From Pseudobdellovibrionaceae bacterium (GTDB lineage Bacteria; Bdellovibrionota; Bdellovibrionia; Bdellovibrionales; Bdellovibrionaceae), in NCBI GenBank assembly GCA_016719575.1, contig JADJYV010000013.1, positions 1-64,000 on the forward strand: a stretch of 64,000 bases of DNA, written 5' to 3'. A program made the translations under genes and the position numbers. The notes beneath the pieces were generated by a model. That model ran no database searches and had not been told where the DNA came from. It saw only the letters and a list, made by a program, of their open reading frames with translations. Shown piece after piece: positions 24,656 through 33,012 of the stretch; position 1 is the stretch's first letter, and every line of letters begins with the position of its first letter.

Positions 24656-26248
24656 ATGGCAAGCGCAGCGGCCCACAGTGATAAAAACTATTTAAATGAA
24701 TCTAGCGGCCTATGGTCTTGGTTAACAACATTGGATCATAAGCGTATTGGTATCATGTATTTTATTGCAGTTATGTTCTTTTTTCTTCTGGGCGGAGTTA
24801 TGGCCCTATTGCTGCGCTTGGAGCTCTATTCTCCTGGCCAGACGATCATGACGGCAGACCAATACAACCAGGTAATGACTTATCATGGAGCCATCATGGT
24901 TTTCATGGTGATCATCCCTGGCATTCCAGCGATTTTAGGCAATTTCTTTTTGCCTTTGCATATTGGTGCTAAGGATGTTGCCTTTCCAAGGTTGAATCTA
25001 TTTTCATGGTACTGTTTGATGGCGGGTGCTTTGCTTGCCTTTTCGACTTTATTTACTCACAAGATAGATACTGGTTGGACATTTTATACACCGTACTCGA
25101 TTAAGACAGGCACATCCGTTGTAACTATGGTTATTGCGGCCTTTATTATGGGTATGTCGTCCATACTAACAGGGCTTAACTTTATTGCGACTGTGCATAA
25201 GCTTAGAGCGCCAGGAATGACAATGTATCGTATTCCGCTTTTTGTTTGGGCTTTGTACTCAACCGCTATTTTGCAGGTTCTTGCAACTCCAGTTCTTGGA
25301 ATAACACTTTTGTTGCTTTCTGTTGAAAGAGCTTTTGGTGTTGGAATTTTTGACCCAGCTTTGGGTGGAGATCCAATTCTATTTCAGCACTTTTTCTGGT
25401 TTTACTCTCATCCAGCCGTATACATTATGATTCTTCCAGCGATGGGTGTTGTGAGTGAATTGATCACGGCTTTTTCTCGAAAAGTAATTTTCGGATACAC
25501 CGCGATCGCCTATTCTTCATTGGGTATTGCTGGTGTTTCGTTCTTTGTTTGGGGTCACCACATGTTTGTTTCTGGTCAGTCAACGACTGCCGGAGTGGTT
25601 TTCTCATTTTTGACAATGTTAGTTGGGGTTCCTACTGCGATTAAAATGTTTAACTGGCTGGCAACAATGTACAAAGGATCGGTTTTAATGCGATCACCAA
25701 TGTTGTACGCGTTAGGCTTCTTATTTTTATTCGCAATCGGCGGTGTAACCGGCATCATGCTGGCTGTGGTCGCTGTCGATGTTCACTTTCATGACACTTA
25801 CTTTGTAGTGGCGCACTTTCACTATGTTATGGTTGGTGGAACGCTTATGGCGATCATGGGTGGCTTCTACTACTGGTTCCCAAAGATGTTCGGCAAAATG
25901 TACAGCGAGTCGTTGGCGCGGCTCTCGTTTGTCTTTATTTTTATCGGATTTAACGTCACCTTCTTCCCGCAATTTGTATTAGGCGCAATGGGAATGCCGC
26001 GACGTTATTTTGATTATATTCCAGCATATCATTCTTTGAATGCAATTTCGACCGTGGGCTCATGGTTGATTGCAATCGGATTTTTGATTTCATTGTATGT
26101 AATAGTAAAAGGGTTAATCAGTGGAGAGAAAGCGCCGGCAAATCCGTGGGGAGCTAAGACTCTCGAGTGGACCGTTCCGTCGCCTCCGCCGCACCATAAC
26201 TTTGACGTAGAACCAGTAATTACAGCGGGGCCTTATGAGTACAGATAG
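24656..26248 (+). CDS. coxA: Cytochrome c oxidase subunit I
   Basis: A 530-residue heme-copper oxidase catalytic subunit with 12 membrane helices. TYHGAIMVFMVIIP carries a heme a His; HPAVYIMILPAMGVVSE has the His-Tyr pair of CuB (YIMILP with the crosslinked pattern SHPAVYI); HHMFVSG supplies two further CuB ligands; and VVAHFHYVMVGG gives heme a and a3 His. This is an A-type enzyme with the K and D channel sequences of family A. It sits between coxB and coxC and overlaps coxC by 14 bases, so assembly in fixed ratio is likely. Confidence 0.95.
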   Translation: MASAAAHSDKNYLNESSGLWSWLTTLDHKRIGIMYFIAVMFFFLLGGVMALLLRLELYSPGQTIMTADQYNQVMTYHGAIMVFMVIIPGIPAILGNFFLPLHIGAKDVAFPRLNLFSWYCLMAGALLAFSTLFTHKIDTGWTFYTPYSIKTGTSVVTMVIAAFIMGMSSILTGLNFIATVHKLRAPGMTMYRIPLFVWALYSTAILQVLATPVLGITLLLLSVERAFGVGIFDPALGGDPILFQHFFWFYSHPAVYIMILPAMGVVSELITAFSRKVIFGYTAIAYSSLGIAGVSFFVWGHHMFVSGQSTTAGVVFSFLTMLVGVPTAIKMFNWLATMYKGSVLMRSPMLYALGFLFLFAIGGVTGIMLAVVAVDVHFHDTYFVVAHFHYVMVGGTLMAIMGGFYYWFPKMFGKMYSESLARLSFVFIFIGFNVTFFPQFVLGAMGMPRRYFDYIPAYHSLNAISTVGSWLIAIGFLISLYVIVKGLISGEKAPANPWGAKTLEWTVPSPPPHHNFDVEPVITAGPYEYR

Positions 26249-26897
26249 TACACACGCAGGACATGACCATCATGTTGCTCACCATTTTAGAAATGCTGAG
26301 CATGAATATCTGACCAGCAAAGAAGGTATTTGGCTATTCATGGTCACTGAAATTCTTATGTTTGGTGGTCTTTTTGTAGGCTACTCAATATTTCATAATA
26401 TATATCCAGAGATGTTTGCTGAGGGCGCAAAATACCTTGATTGGAAAATGGGTTTTATAAACACCCTCGTTCTGATTTTTTCGTCTCTGACTATGGCATT
26501 AGGAATTTACTTTCTTCAGAAGAACCAACCTAAAAAGGCGGTCGTCTCCCTAGCGATCACCATTCTCTGTGGTGCGATCTTCATGGTAGTGAAGTACTTC
26601 GAGTATACACATAAGTTTCATTTAGGAATATTTCCTGGACGATTACTCGATGTTGCCAAAGTTGGGGCTGAGCATGCCAATTTAGGCATGTACTTTGGTT
26701 TTTATTACTGCATGACAGGCCTACATGGAATTCACGTCTTACTTGGAATGAGTTTAATCACTTGGGTTTTGTTCCGAACAATTCGCGGTGATTTTAATTC
26801 AAACTATTATACGGCGGTCGAGGGTGTCGGCATTTTCTGGCATATCGTCGATTTGATTTGGATTTTCTTGTTTCCACTTTTATATTTGGTCGGATAG
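26235..26897 (+). CDS. coxC: Cytochrome c oxidase subunit III
   Basis: A 220-residue membrane protein with about five to six helices, of the shorter caa3-type form. ATEILMF-like VTEILMFGGLFVGYSIFHN, LTMALGIYFLQKNQ and GLHGIHVLLGMSLITWVL and the ending VEGVGIFWHIVDLIWIFLFPLLYL are hallmark blocks. An N-terminal His-rich tail (HAGHDHHVAHHF) is present. It supports subunit I stability and proton uptake. Overlapping start in coxA, 9 bases before the next gene. Confidence 0.93.
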   Translation: MSTDSTHAGHDHHVAHHFRNAEHEYLTSKEGIWLFMVTEILMFGGLFVGYSIFHNIYPEMFAEGAKYLDWKMGFINTLVLIFSSLTMALGIYFLQKNQPKKAVVSLAITILCGAIFMVVKYFEYTHKFHLGIFPGRLLDVAKVGAEHANLGMYFGFYYCMTGLHGIHVLLGMSLITWVLFRTIRGDFNSNYYTAVEGVGIFWHIVDLIWIFLFPLLYLVG

Positions 26898-26906
26898 GGG
26901 AGTAAG

Positions 26907-27236
26907 ATGATGGGAAATAATCACGATGAAAACCACGCGCATCACATCACACCATTAGAGACTTATTTAAAAGTTGCAGGGGCCTTGTTTGCACTGACAT
27001 TTTTGACTGTCATTGCCCACCACTTTAACAATCAACTTGGTGTTCTTGCTGCCCCTATTGCATTCTTGATTGCAACTGTAAAGGCCGTTCTAGTTATGCT
27101 TTGGTTTATGCATTTGAAATATGACTCAGTAATGAACCGTGTGATTTTTGGTGCCGGTTTCTTTTTCTTAGCGCTTTTGTTATTCTTCAGCGGATTAGAT
27201 ATTTGGACTCGTGTTGCTGAGTTCAGCACGTTGTAA
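26907..27236 (+). CDS. coxD: Cytochrome c oxidase subunit IV-like
   Basis: A 109-residue membrane protein of the prokaryotic COX4/CtaF group. Three helices can be seen: YLKVAGALFALTFLTVIAHH, LAAPIAFLIATVKAVLVMLWF and VIFGAGFFFLALLLFFSGL, with the characteristic K-A-LVMLWFMHLKY block. The N-terminus is His-rich like that of subunit III. It is a small stabilising subunit; no catalytic role. It has a GGGGAGTAAG ribosome site and is followed 5 bases later by the heme O synthase gene. Confidence 0.85.
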   Translation: MMGNNHDENHAHHITPLETYLKVAGALFALTFLTVIAHHFNNQLGVLAAPIAFLIATVKAVLVMLWFMHLKYDSVMNRVIFGAGFFFLALLLFFSGLDIWTRVAEFSTL

Positions 27237-27241
27237 TTGAC

Positions 27242-28120
27242 GTGCTGAAAATCTTTGCTGATCTCACCAAATTTGGCATAGTCATTTTTACAATTCTTTC
27301 TGGATTAGCTGGATACGCGACAGGCTTTCAGATTGAACATCCTTTTGATTGGCACCACCTTTTTGAGTTTCTGACGGGCTTGTATTTTTTGAGCTCTGGA
27401 AGCTTGGCATTGAACCAAGTTCAAGAGTGGAAACTTGATAAAAAAATGCCTCGCACAGAGAATCGTCCTGTTGCCTCGGGAAAAATTAAACCTGCAGCGG
27501 CAGGAATTTTAGCTTTCTTTTTCTTACTAGTTGGAACATATCAACTATTCAACGCTTCGCCAACGGCAGGATGGCTTGGGATTTTTACTGTTATTTTTTA
27601 TAACTTCGTTTACACAATTTACCTGAAGCCAAATTGGATCTATGCCGCTGTTCCTGGTGCCGTCCCAGGAGCGCTACCGGTAACAATTGGTTATGCAGCG
27701 ATAAACCCAAACATTTTGAATTCGGATTCAGTCTATCTATTCCTGATCATGTTTTTGTGGCAAATGCCCCATTTCTGGACCTTGGCTATTAAGTTCAAAG
27801 AGGACTATGCCAAGGGAGGCATTCCCACCTTGCCAGTGGCATTGGGCCTTGAGAGAACTCTATTCCAAATTGCTCTTTATACTGTCGCGTATATTGGCGT
27901 CGCATTGGCAGCTCCACTGTTTGTTCATGCAAGTTGGATTTATATTCTTGTTGTTCTACCATTTGCTTTTAAGGTGATGCAGGAGCTGATTCGATTTTAT
28001 AGATCGAAGGGTGAAAAGCGTTGGTTTGCCTTCTTTATGTGGACAAATCTCAGCATGCTTATTTTTATTTTTGTTCCTGTCATTGATAAATGGAACTTTC
28101 TTTTTATTTCCTCTAACTAA
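27242..28120 (+). CDS. ctaB: Protoheme IX farnesyltransferase (heme O synthase)
   Basis: A 292-residue UbiA-family membrane prenyltransferase that adds a farnesyl group to heme b. The first Asp-rich site is NQVQEWKLDKKMPRTENRPV, near residues 59-78 (here Glu-rich, as NxxxxxxxD), and the second is the block FLWQMPHFWTLAIKFKEDY, both typical for CyoE/CtaB. About nine hydrophobic helices. Start is GTG (GTGCTGAAA). It closes the oxidase operon and its 3' end overlaps the convergent maiA by 8 bases. No ctaA (heme A synthase) is in the window. Confidence 0.9.
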   Translation: MLKIFADLTKFGIVIFTILSGLAGYATGFQIEHPFDWHHLFEFLTGLYFLSSGSLALNQVQEWKLDKKMPRTENRPVASGKIKPAAAGILAFFFLLVGTYQLFNASPTAGWLGIFTVIFYNFVYTIYLKPNWIYAAVPGAVPGALPVTIGYAAINPNILNSDSVYLFLIMFLWQMPHFWTLAIKFKEDYAKGGIPTLPVALGLERTLFQIALYTVAYIGVALAAPLFVHASWIYILVVLPFAFKVMQELIRFYRSKGEKRWFAFFMWTNLSMLIFIFVPVIDKWNFLFISSN

Positions 28121-28772
28121 TTCGTAGCTCTGCAGGAGTGTCTGGCTGCCTGAAAGGGTGGGCCTTTAAAAAAGGCTCTAGCTTATTGCAGTTGTCGAAG
28201 ATCTTATTGAGGACTGGGTAGGGTGACAGATCGAGATTAAATCTCGAGGCAGTCACAATTTGTGGAACTAAAAAAAGATCTGCCATTGTTACTGTGTCGC
28301 CAAAGGAGTAGGTGCCAGAGAAATTTTTGAGAGTTGTTTCGAGGGCATCCAATCCATGTGCATACCAGTGACAAGCCCAAGCCTCTTTATCCTGAGGTTT
28401 GAATCCATGATTTTTTTCGAGATAAAGTTGAACCTTGAGGTTGCCCAAAGGGTGTGCAGTTGAGTTGATAATTTCGCAGGCATGGCGGATACGGGCTCTG
28501 AAGTAGCTGTCCTTTGGGAGCAGCGGAGGAGAAGGAAAAAGCTCCTCTAAGTATTCAATAATGGCGAAAGAATCCGGGATGACTTTGTCATTGTGTATTA
28601 GGGTGGGAACGCCTCCGAGGGCATTCAGATCTTTATAACCGATAGAAAGCTGTTCTCCCTTTAATAAGTTTACGGCTCTGTACTCATATGGAAGTTTTTT
28701 GATATTTAAAGCAATGCGGACGCGGTATGAGGTAGAGCTGCGAAAATAGTTGTGTAAGATAAAATCTGCCAT
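28113..28772 (-). CDS. maiA: Maleylacetoacetate isomerase (zeta-class GST)
   Basis: A 219-residue glutathione transferase. The zeta-class signature SSTSYRVRIALNIKKLPY is at residues 12-29, then ALGGVPTLIHNDKVIPDSFAIIEYLEE for glutathione binding, and the C-terminal all-helix domain with YSFGDTVTMADLFLVPQI. It would isomerise maleylacetoacetate to fumarylacetoacetate in homogentisate degradation; hmgA and a fumarylacetoacetase-family gene in the same 7 kb support this. It is alone on its strand, converges with ctaB and starts 50 bases from a divergent membrane protein gene. Confidence 0.88.
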   Translation of the reverse strand: MADFILHNYFRSSTSYRVRIALNIKKLPYEYRAVNLLKGEQLSIGYKDLNALGGVPTLIHNDKVIPDSFAIIEYLEELFPSPPLLPKDSYFRARIRHACEIINSTAHPLGNLKVQLYLEKNHGFKPQDKEAWACHWYAHGLDALETTLKNFSGTYSFGDTVTMADLFLVPQIVTASRFNLDLSPYPVLNKIFDNCNKLEPFLKAHPFRQPDTPAELRIS

Positions 28773-28822
28773 AGTCTAATAAAACTACGAGACACTTATT
28801 TGAGTCAAAGGGAGTCGCGACA

Positions 28823-29560
28823 ATGCAGGTTTTGAACAGATCCTACCAGATATTCCAAAGGCTTTTTCTTTTTAACAGCTCGGTGCTTTTGGCGATGAGT
28901 TTGCACAGATTGGTGTTGTTTCTAGTGGTCGTACGACATTGGTCCTTTGGCAGCAGCACGCAAACATACATTGATACTTTTGTGGCCGGAATTCGTTTTG
29001 ATCTCTGTGTATTGGGTTTTATGAATATTCCCGTCCTATTTATAGTCTGGTGGATTTGTACTGACGCAATGATTCAGACTCGCCGCCCTATTTTGAAAGT
29101 TCTGCGCAAGTGGTCCCTATGGATTTATCTTGGAGCAACTACCTTGATTATTCATATTTCGGCGATGCTGGATTTGATGTACTTTGCGACGAGCGGTCAT
29201 CGTTGGACTTATAGTGATTGGCAGAGCTCCGGACTTGATTTTTTTGGAACGGTAGCAAGTCGGTGGGGAAGTCTTTTCACTAGCGGCATCGTCGCATTCT
29301 TTGTTGTGCTGTGGGTTTTTCGCTGTATTTTTATTTTGTTTAGGGTTCAGCTCCACGTTTTGGATCTACCCAAAGAACAGTTGAAACTCTGGCAGCAAGC
29401 GTTGCGCGGCGCAATCATTCCCCTCTTTATTGTTACATTGGCGGCTCGCGGCACTTTTACTGCGCACCATTTGAATTTAAAGCATGCAGAAGTCAGTCAA
29501 GTCGTTAGTTTAAATCAGCTTGCTCTCAGCCCGATATGGGCCTTTGATAAAAAGTTTTAA
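28823..29560 (+). CDS. Membrane protein like the N-terminal half of LtaS/MdoB enzymes
   Basis: A 245-residue protein with about five membrane helices. IRFDLCVLGFMNIPVLFIVWW and the end AEVSQVVSLNQLALSPIWAF are the blocks found in the membrane half of lipoteichoic acid synthase/phosphoglycerol transferase proteins, where a sulfatase-like catalytic domain would follow. Here the protein stops at that point and no catalytic domain is seen in any frame downstream. It may be a truncated gene or a stand-alone membrane domain. Start ATG with AGGGAG upstream. An outer-membrane protein gene follows in 60 bases. Confidence 0.65.
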   Translation: MQVLNRSYQIFQRLFLFNSSVLLAMSLHRLVLFLVVVRHWSFGSSTQTYIDTFVAGIRFDLCVLGFMNIPVLFIVWWICTDAMIQTRRPILKVLRKWSLWIYLGATTLIIHISAMLDLMYFATSGHRWTYSDWQSSGLDFFGTVASRWGSLFTSGIVAFFVVLWVFRCIFILFRVQLHVLDLPKEQLKLWQQALRGAIIPLFIVTLAARGTFTAHHLNLKHAEVSQVVSLNQLALSPIWAFDKKF

Positions 29561-29620
29561 AAACAAACAATGTGTGGAACAATGACTGACGAAATAAGGG
29601 ATCTTTAATTGGAGGAATTC

Positions 29621-30169
29621 ATGCTTCGAAGAATTGCTTTTTTTAGTTTAGTTTTAGTGACATTCATTTCTTTTAAATCTCAGGCTCAGTTCATGGGCTT
29701 TGAGGCGGGAATTCGTCAGCAATCAGCGACGGCAGAAACTGCGGGTGTTTCAACCAATACCGAGATGGCATATCAGTTTGGTTTGGTTGGGGCCTTTCCT
29801 TTACAAGAAAAGTTCCTGTTTAGGTCAGGATTTCTCTACACGCAAAGGCCGATCACGGTAAAAGGGTCTCCAGACCAAAAATACTCGTTTAACTACTTTG
29901 ATATACCACTTACTTTTTTGTGGAAGTTTAATGAGTTTGGCGGTGTTTATGGGGGCTTTAACTTGTCATTAGTTGCTTCTGCAGATTGTTCTTCTTGTGG
30001 AAATACAAGTGTCGACAAGAAAAGTGGGATGCCACTCGTGATTGGCGGAACTTTTAAGTTTGCACCAGATTTTGGTATCGACGTGTATTACGAAATGTTG
30101 AGTAAGGTAAACGATAGCTTCAAAGAAGCTCGTACAGTGGGAGCGAACTTACTCATTACCTTTGATTAA
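29621..30169 (+). CDS. Outer-membrane beta-barrel protein
   Basis: A 182-residue protein with signal peptide MLRRIAFFSLVLVTFISFKSQAQ. The mature part alternates polar and hydrophobic residues in about eight strands (FGLVGAFPL, KFLFRSGFLYTQR, YFDIPLTFLWKF, GVYGGFNLSLVA) and ends with a strand TVGANLLITFD, typical of OmpA-like porins and of outer membrane protein beta-barrel (DUF1573-unrelated) families. Two Cys (CSSC) occur in one loop. GGAGGAATTC precedes the ATG. It is 9 bases upstream of the fumarylacetoacetase gene. Confidence 0.75.
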   Translation: MLRRIAFFSLVLVTFISFKSQAQFMGFEAGIRQQSATAETAGVSTNTEMAYQFGLVGAFPLQEKFLFRSGFLYTQRPITVKGSPDQKYSFNYFDIPLTFLWKFNEFGGVYGGFNLSLVASADCSSCGNTSVDKKSGMPLVIGGTFKFAPDFGIDVYYEMLSKVNDSFKEARTVGANLLITFD

Positions 30170-30178
30170 GGAGGCCTA

Positions 30179-31165
30179 ATGAAGCTCGGATCGCTTAAGT
30201 CAATTAATTCTCTTGATGGCGAGCTTATTGTCGTTAGCCAAGATAATAAAAAAGCGGTCAAGGCGACGGCCGTGGCAACCTCATTACGAGACGCGCTTGA
30301 AAAATGGTCTCATGTCGAAAGCGAACTCAAACGTCTTTATGATGATTTAAATGCAGGAAGAGCTCCTCAGTCTTTTGAGGTGGTAGAGAAAGATCTCCAT
30401 TCGGCCTTACCGCGAACCTGGTTGTTTGCCGATGGCTCTGCCTTTATCCACCATATTAAACTTGTTCGCAAAGCCCGCAAGGCAGATCTTCCAGAGACTT
30501 TGTTGACGGTTCCTCTGATTTATCAGGGGGAGTGCGGGCAATTTTTAGCTCCTACAGAAGATATTCCGCAGAAAGATTTTTCCCACGGTACAGATTTTGA
30601 GGGTGAAGTGGGCGTGATTACTGATTTTGTTCCTATGGGAATTTCTCCTGAAGAGGCATTAAAGAAAATACGCCTGTTTGTTATGATCAACGATGTGTCG
30701 TTGCGCGGTTTGATTCCGGACGAGCTTGCTCAAGGATTTGGCTTCTTTCAAAGTAAGCCAGCCTCGGCATTAGGGCCTTTTGCTGTTACTGCCGATGAAC
30801 TTGGTGAGGCTTGGCGTGAAGGGCGTATTCATTTACCACTTCTCGTAAACTACAATGGACAGTTTTTCGGAAAAGCGAATGCAGGGGCGATGCATTTTCA
30901 TTTTGGACAACTTATCGCTCATGCGGCCAAAACTCGAAACTTAGCAGCTGGTTCAATCATTGGAAGCGGAACTGTTTCGAACGAAGACTCTGCCGTAGGG
31001 TCGAGTTGTTTAGCAGAAAAGCGGACCATCGAACAAATCAATGACGGCAAGATTTCGACTCCTTTCATGAAGGCAGGAGATACTGTCGAGATGAAAATGA
31101 TTGGTAATCAGGGACAGAATATTTTTGGTACAATCCATCAGAGAGTTCGTTCGGTAAATAACTAA
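30179..31165 (+). CDS. Fumarylacetoacetate hydrolase family protein
   Basis: A 328-residue protein. The FAH metal-binding core is seen: DFEGEVGVITDF, then NDVSLRGLIPDELAQGFGFFQSKPASALGPFAV, and GSIIGSGTVSNED near the end with the FAH-type IEQI. This is the prokaryotic type, cleaving fumarylacetoacetate to fumarate and acetoacetate, the last step of tyrosine/homogentisate breakdown; maiA and hmgA nearby support it. An N-terminal 100-residue region carries the family's DUF2437-like part. It begins ATG after AGGAGG. Confidence 0.85.
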   Translation: MKLGSLKSINSLDGELIVVSQDNKKAVKATAVATSLRDALEKWSHVESELKRLYDDLNAGRAPQSFEVVEKDLHSALPRTWLFADGSAFIHHIKLVRKARKADLPETLLTVPLIYQGECGQFLAPTEDIPQKDFSHGTDFEGEVGVITDFVPMGISPEEALKKIRLFVMINDVSLRGLIPDELAQGFGFFQSKPASALGPFAVTADELGEAWREGRIHLPLLVNYNGQFFGKANAGAMHFHFGQLIAHAAKTRNLAAGSIIGSGTVSNEDSAVGSSCLAEKRTIEQINDGKISTPFMKAGDTVEMKMIGNQGQNIFGTIHQRVRSVNN

Positions 31166-31226
31166 ACTAAGGGCTGATGTGAACCCTGTCGCGATTCGTT
31201 TAAACTGATCAAGATGAGGAGTTTAT

Positions 31227-31367
31227 ATGAAATTGGCATTTGCTATTTTTTCGGTGGTATTCGCGATAGCCTGAGCACATCAGACATTGGTTTCGCCTGA
31301 ACGAGTTTCAGCACAAAACACAGTAGAGACTTTAAACATAATGGCTTACCTAAAAAAGGGAGGATGA
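31227..31367 (+). other. Short secreted-peptide-like ORF with an in-frame TGA
   Basis: After a GATGAGGAG site an ATG opens MKLAFAIFSVVFAIA, which looks like a signal peptide, then TGA at 31272, and the same frame stays open for 30 codons more (AHQTLVSPERVSAQNTVETL and NIMAYLKKGG) to a second TGA. The second part could be a small mature peptide. It could be a relic, a sequence error (TGG or TGC to TGA), or chance. Confidence 0.3.
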
Positions 31368-31374
31368 TCCGAAG

Positions 31375-32580
31375 TCATCGCGGCTCTTTTCCCAGTATTA
31401 GTAACAATCCAGATAGGGCACAAATTGCTGCGGCCCCAATGTAAGAAACGCCAGGAAAGTAAAAGGGAGCTGTGGCTTCTGTAAAATAAGAAAAAAGTCC
31501 TGTGTAAAACAAGGGACCTATTATTGCAGTTAGGCTGCCGAGACTTACAAGAGTTCCTTGCAGCTCTCCTTGCTCTTGCGAGGGAACATTTTTTGAAATA
31601 AGGGATTGAATGGCGGGTCCACCGATTCCGGCGAGGGCTGAAGGAACCAGAATCGCATACATCATCCATCCGGAAGTTGAAAGAGCGAATGCGGAGTAGG
31701 CTGTGATGCTGATCGCAATAGACAGGATGACGGAGGTCCACTCTCCTATTTTGGGAATTATTATTCGCGTAAGACCCCCCTGCACAAGAGCAGTTGAAAG
31801 ACCGACGGCGGTCAGGGACCAGCCAACATCCGAAGGTGTCCAGTTAAATTTTGTTTGAGTATACAGAGTCCAGACGCTGGGGTGCACTTGGCCAGCTAAA
31901 AAAATAAGAACGTAAACCCAAATAAATGTGAGAGTGGGCGAGGGTTTAAATATTTTTGAAAGTGACTTAATCGGGTTTAACTTTGAAATGGTTATTTTAC
32001 GACGACCTTCTTTTTGCAAAGACTCTGGCAAAATATAGAGACCAAAAATAAAATTTAAAAGATTGAGAATAGCGGCTGCTAAAAAAGGATAATGTTGACC
32101 GGCAGTACCGATCGCCCCGCCTAATGCGGGTCCCAAAATAAATCCGACACCAAAAGCCGCTCCGATCATTCCAAAGTTTGAAGACCTGTTTGTATTGTCA
32201 CTAATATCGGCCATATATGCAGTTGCCACGGTCATGCTTGCGCCTGTGACGCCCGCAATGGCTCGCCCCAAAAACAATATTGTTAAACTTGGAGCAAAAG
32301 CCATTAGAATATAATCTAATCCAGCCCCCAGAAGTGAGACAAGTAGGACCGGCCGTCGACCAAAACGATCTGAGAGAGAACCCAAAATCGGTGAGGCTAA
32401 AAACTGCATCAGGGCATAAACTGAGATAAAGTAGCCATAATAGTGACTCACAAATGATGAGTCCGTCGAAAAACGACGAATAATATCAGGCATGATCGGG
32501 ATAATAATTCCAATTCCAAGTGTGTCTAGCAAAATAGTAGTGAATATAAATTGAACGCGAGCTTGTTTGCGGTTTTTCAC
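31375..32580 (-). CDS. MFS transporter, TetA-like exporter
   Basis: A 401-residue Major Facilitator with 12 helices. The N-terminal half shows TTILLDTLGIGIIIPIMPDI and the signature GSLSDRFGRRPVLLVSLLGAG between helices 2 and 3, typical of drug:H+ antiporters of the Tet(A) type; GASMTVATAYMADIS is on helix 5. Such proteins export tetracyclines or other lipophilic compounds; no tetR-like regulator is adjacent, so the substrate is unknown. Its start overlaps the upstream secreted protein gene by ATGA, which couples them. Confidence 0.85.
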   Translation of the reverse strand: MKNRKQARVQFIFTTILLDTLGIGIIIPIMPDIIRRFSTDSSFVSHYYGYFISVYALMQFLASPILGSLSDRFGRRPVLLVSLLGAGLDYILMAFAPSLTILFLGRAIAGVTGASMTVATAYMADISDNTNRSSNFGMIGAAFGVGFILGPALGGAIGTAGQHYPFLAAAILNLLNFIFGLYILPESLQKEGRRKITISKLNPIKSLSKIFKPSPTLTFIWVYVLIFLAGQVHPSVWTLYTQTKFNWTPSDVGWSLTAVGLSTALVQGGLTRIIIPKIGEWTSVILSIAISITAYSAFALSTSGWMMYAILVPSALAGIGGPAIQSLISKNVPSQEQGELQGTLVSLGSLTAIIGPLFYTGLFSYFTEATAPFYFPGVSYIGAAAICALSGLLLILGKEPR

Positions 32581-32963
32581 ATGCTCAGGGTCGTACAGAA
32601 GAGGGGGCGCCGCAACGGTCCCTTATTATAGACGGCAGAGAATGTGCGGTTGTTCCCAGTCAAAGAAAGATGAGCATCAACGCGTAGATCTGTTGCATAC
32701 CAGATTTGAAAATATGTTTTCTTTTCCCAAATTGGAATTTGATAGATTTTTGTCGGAGAGCTTTCAAATACAGCAGAGTCGATAAGTAAATCAACCTTTC
32801 CGAGATCTACACCACTAGAGGGATCAAAATATTTTTTCATGCGAATTGTATCATGGTTTGCGTTTGTATCCGTAAAATCACAAGCGTAAACCGCGCTCGA
32901 GGTGGGCTTCGCCCACAAATATGAATTTGAAAAAATTAATACCAACCCAACAAAAAGCCTCAT
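32577..32963 (-). CDS. Small secreted protein of unknown function
   Basis: A 128-residue protein with signal peptide MRLFVGLVLIFSNSYLWA, mature part with strands AVYACDFTDTN, VDLLIDSAVFES, TYFQIWYATDL and FSAVYNKGP and an end pair of Cys (CDF and FCTT) likely in a disulfide. No known domain. Its ATG lies exactly at one arm of a terminator-like hairpin (see that entry). It overlaps the MFS gene, so its role may be linked to export. It follows DoxX-like gene on the same strand. Confidence 0.65.
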   Translation of the reverse strand: MRLFVGLVLIFSNSYLWAKPTSSAVYACDFTDTNANHDTIRMKKYFDPSSGVDLGKVDLLIDSAVFESSPTKIYQIPIWEKKTYFQIWYATDLRVDAHLSLTGNNRTFSAVYNKGPLRRPLFCTTLSM

Positions 32964-32988
32964 GCTGTCTTATCGAAAGATGAGGCTT
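32955..32988 (-). terminator. Terminator-like hairpin covering the start codon of the secreted protein gene
   Basis: On the minus strand AAGCCTCAT pairs with ATGAGGCTT over 16 bases, followed by five T. The second arm contains the ATG of the secreted protein gene. It can end the DoxX-like transcript and would also hide that start codon if both are on one RNA. Confidence 0.6.
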
Positions 32989-33012
32989 AGTACTTTATGA
33001 AACTCGACTCGT

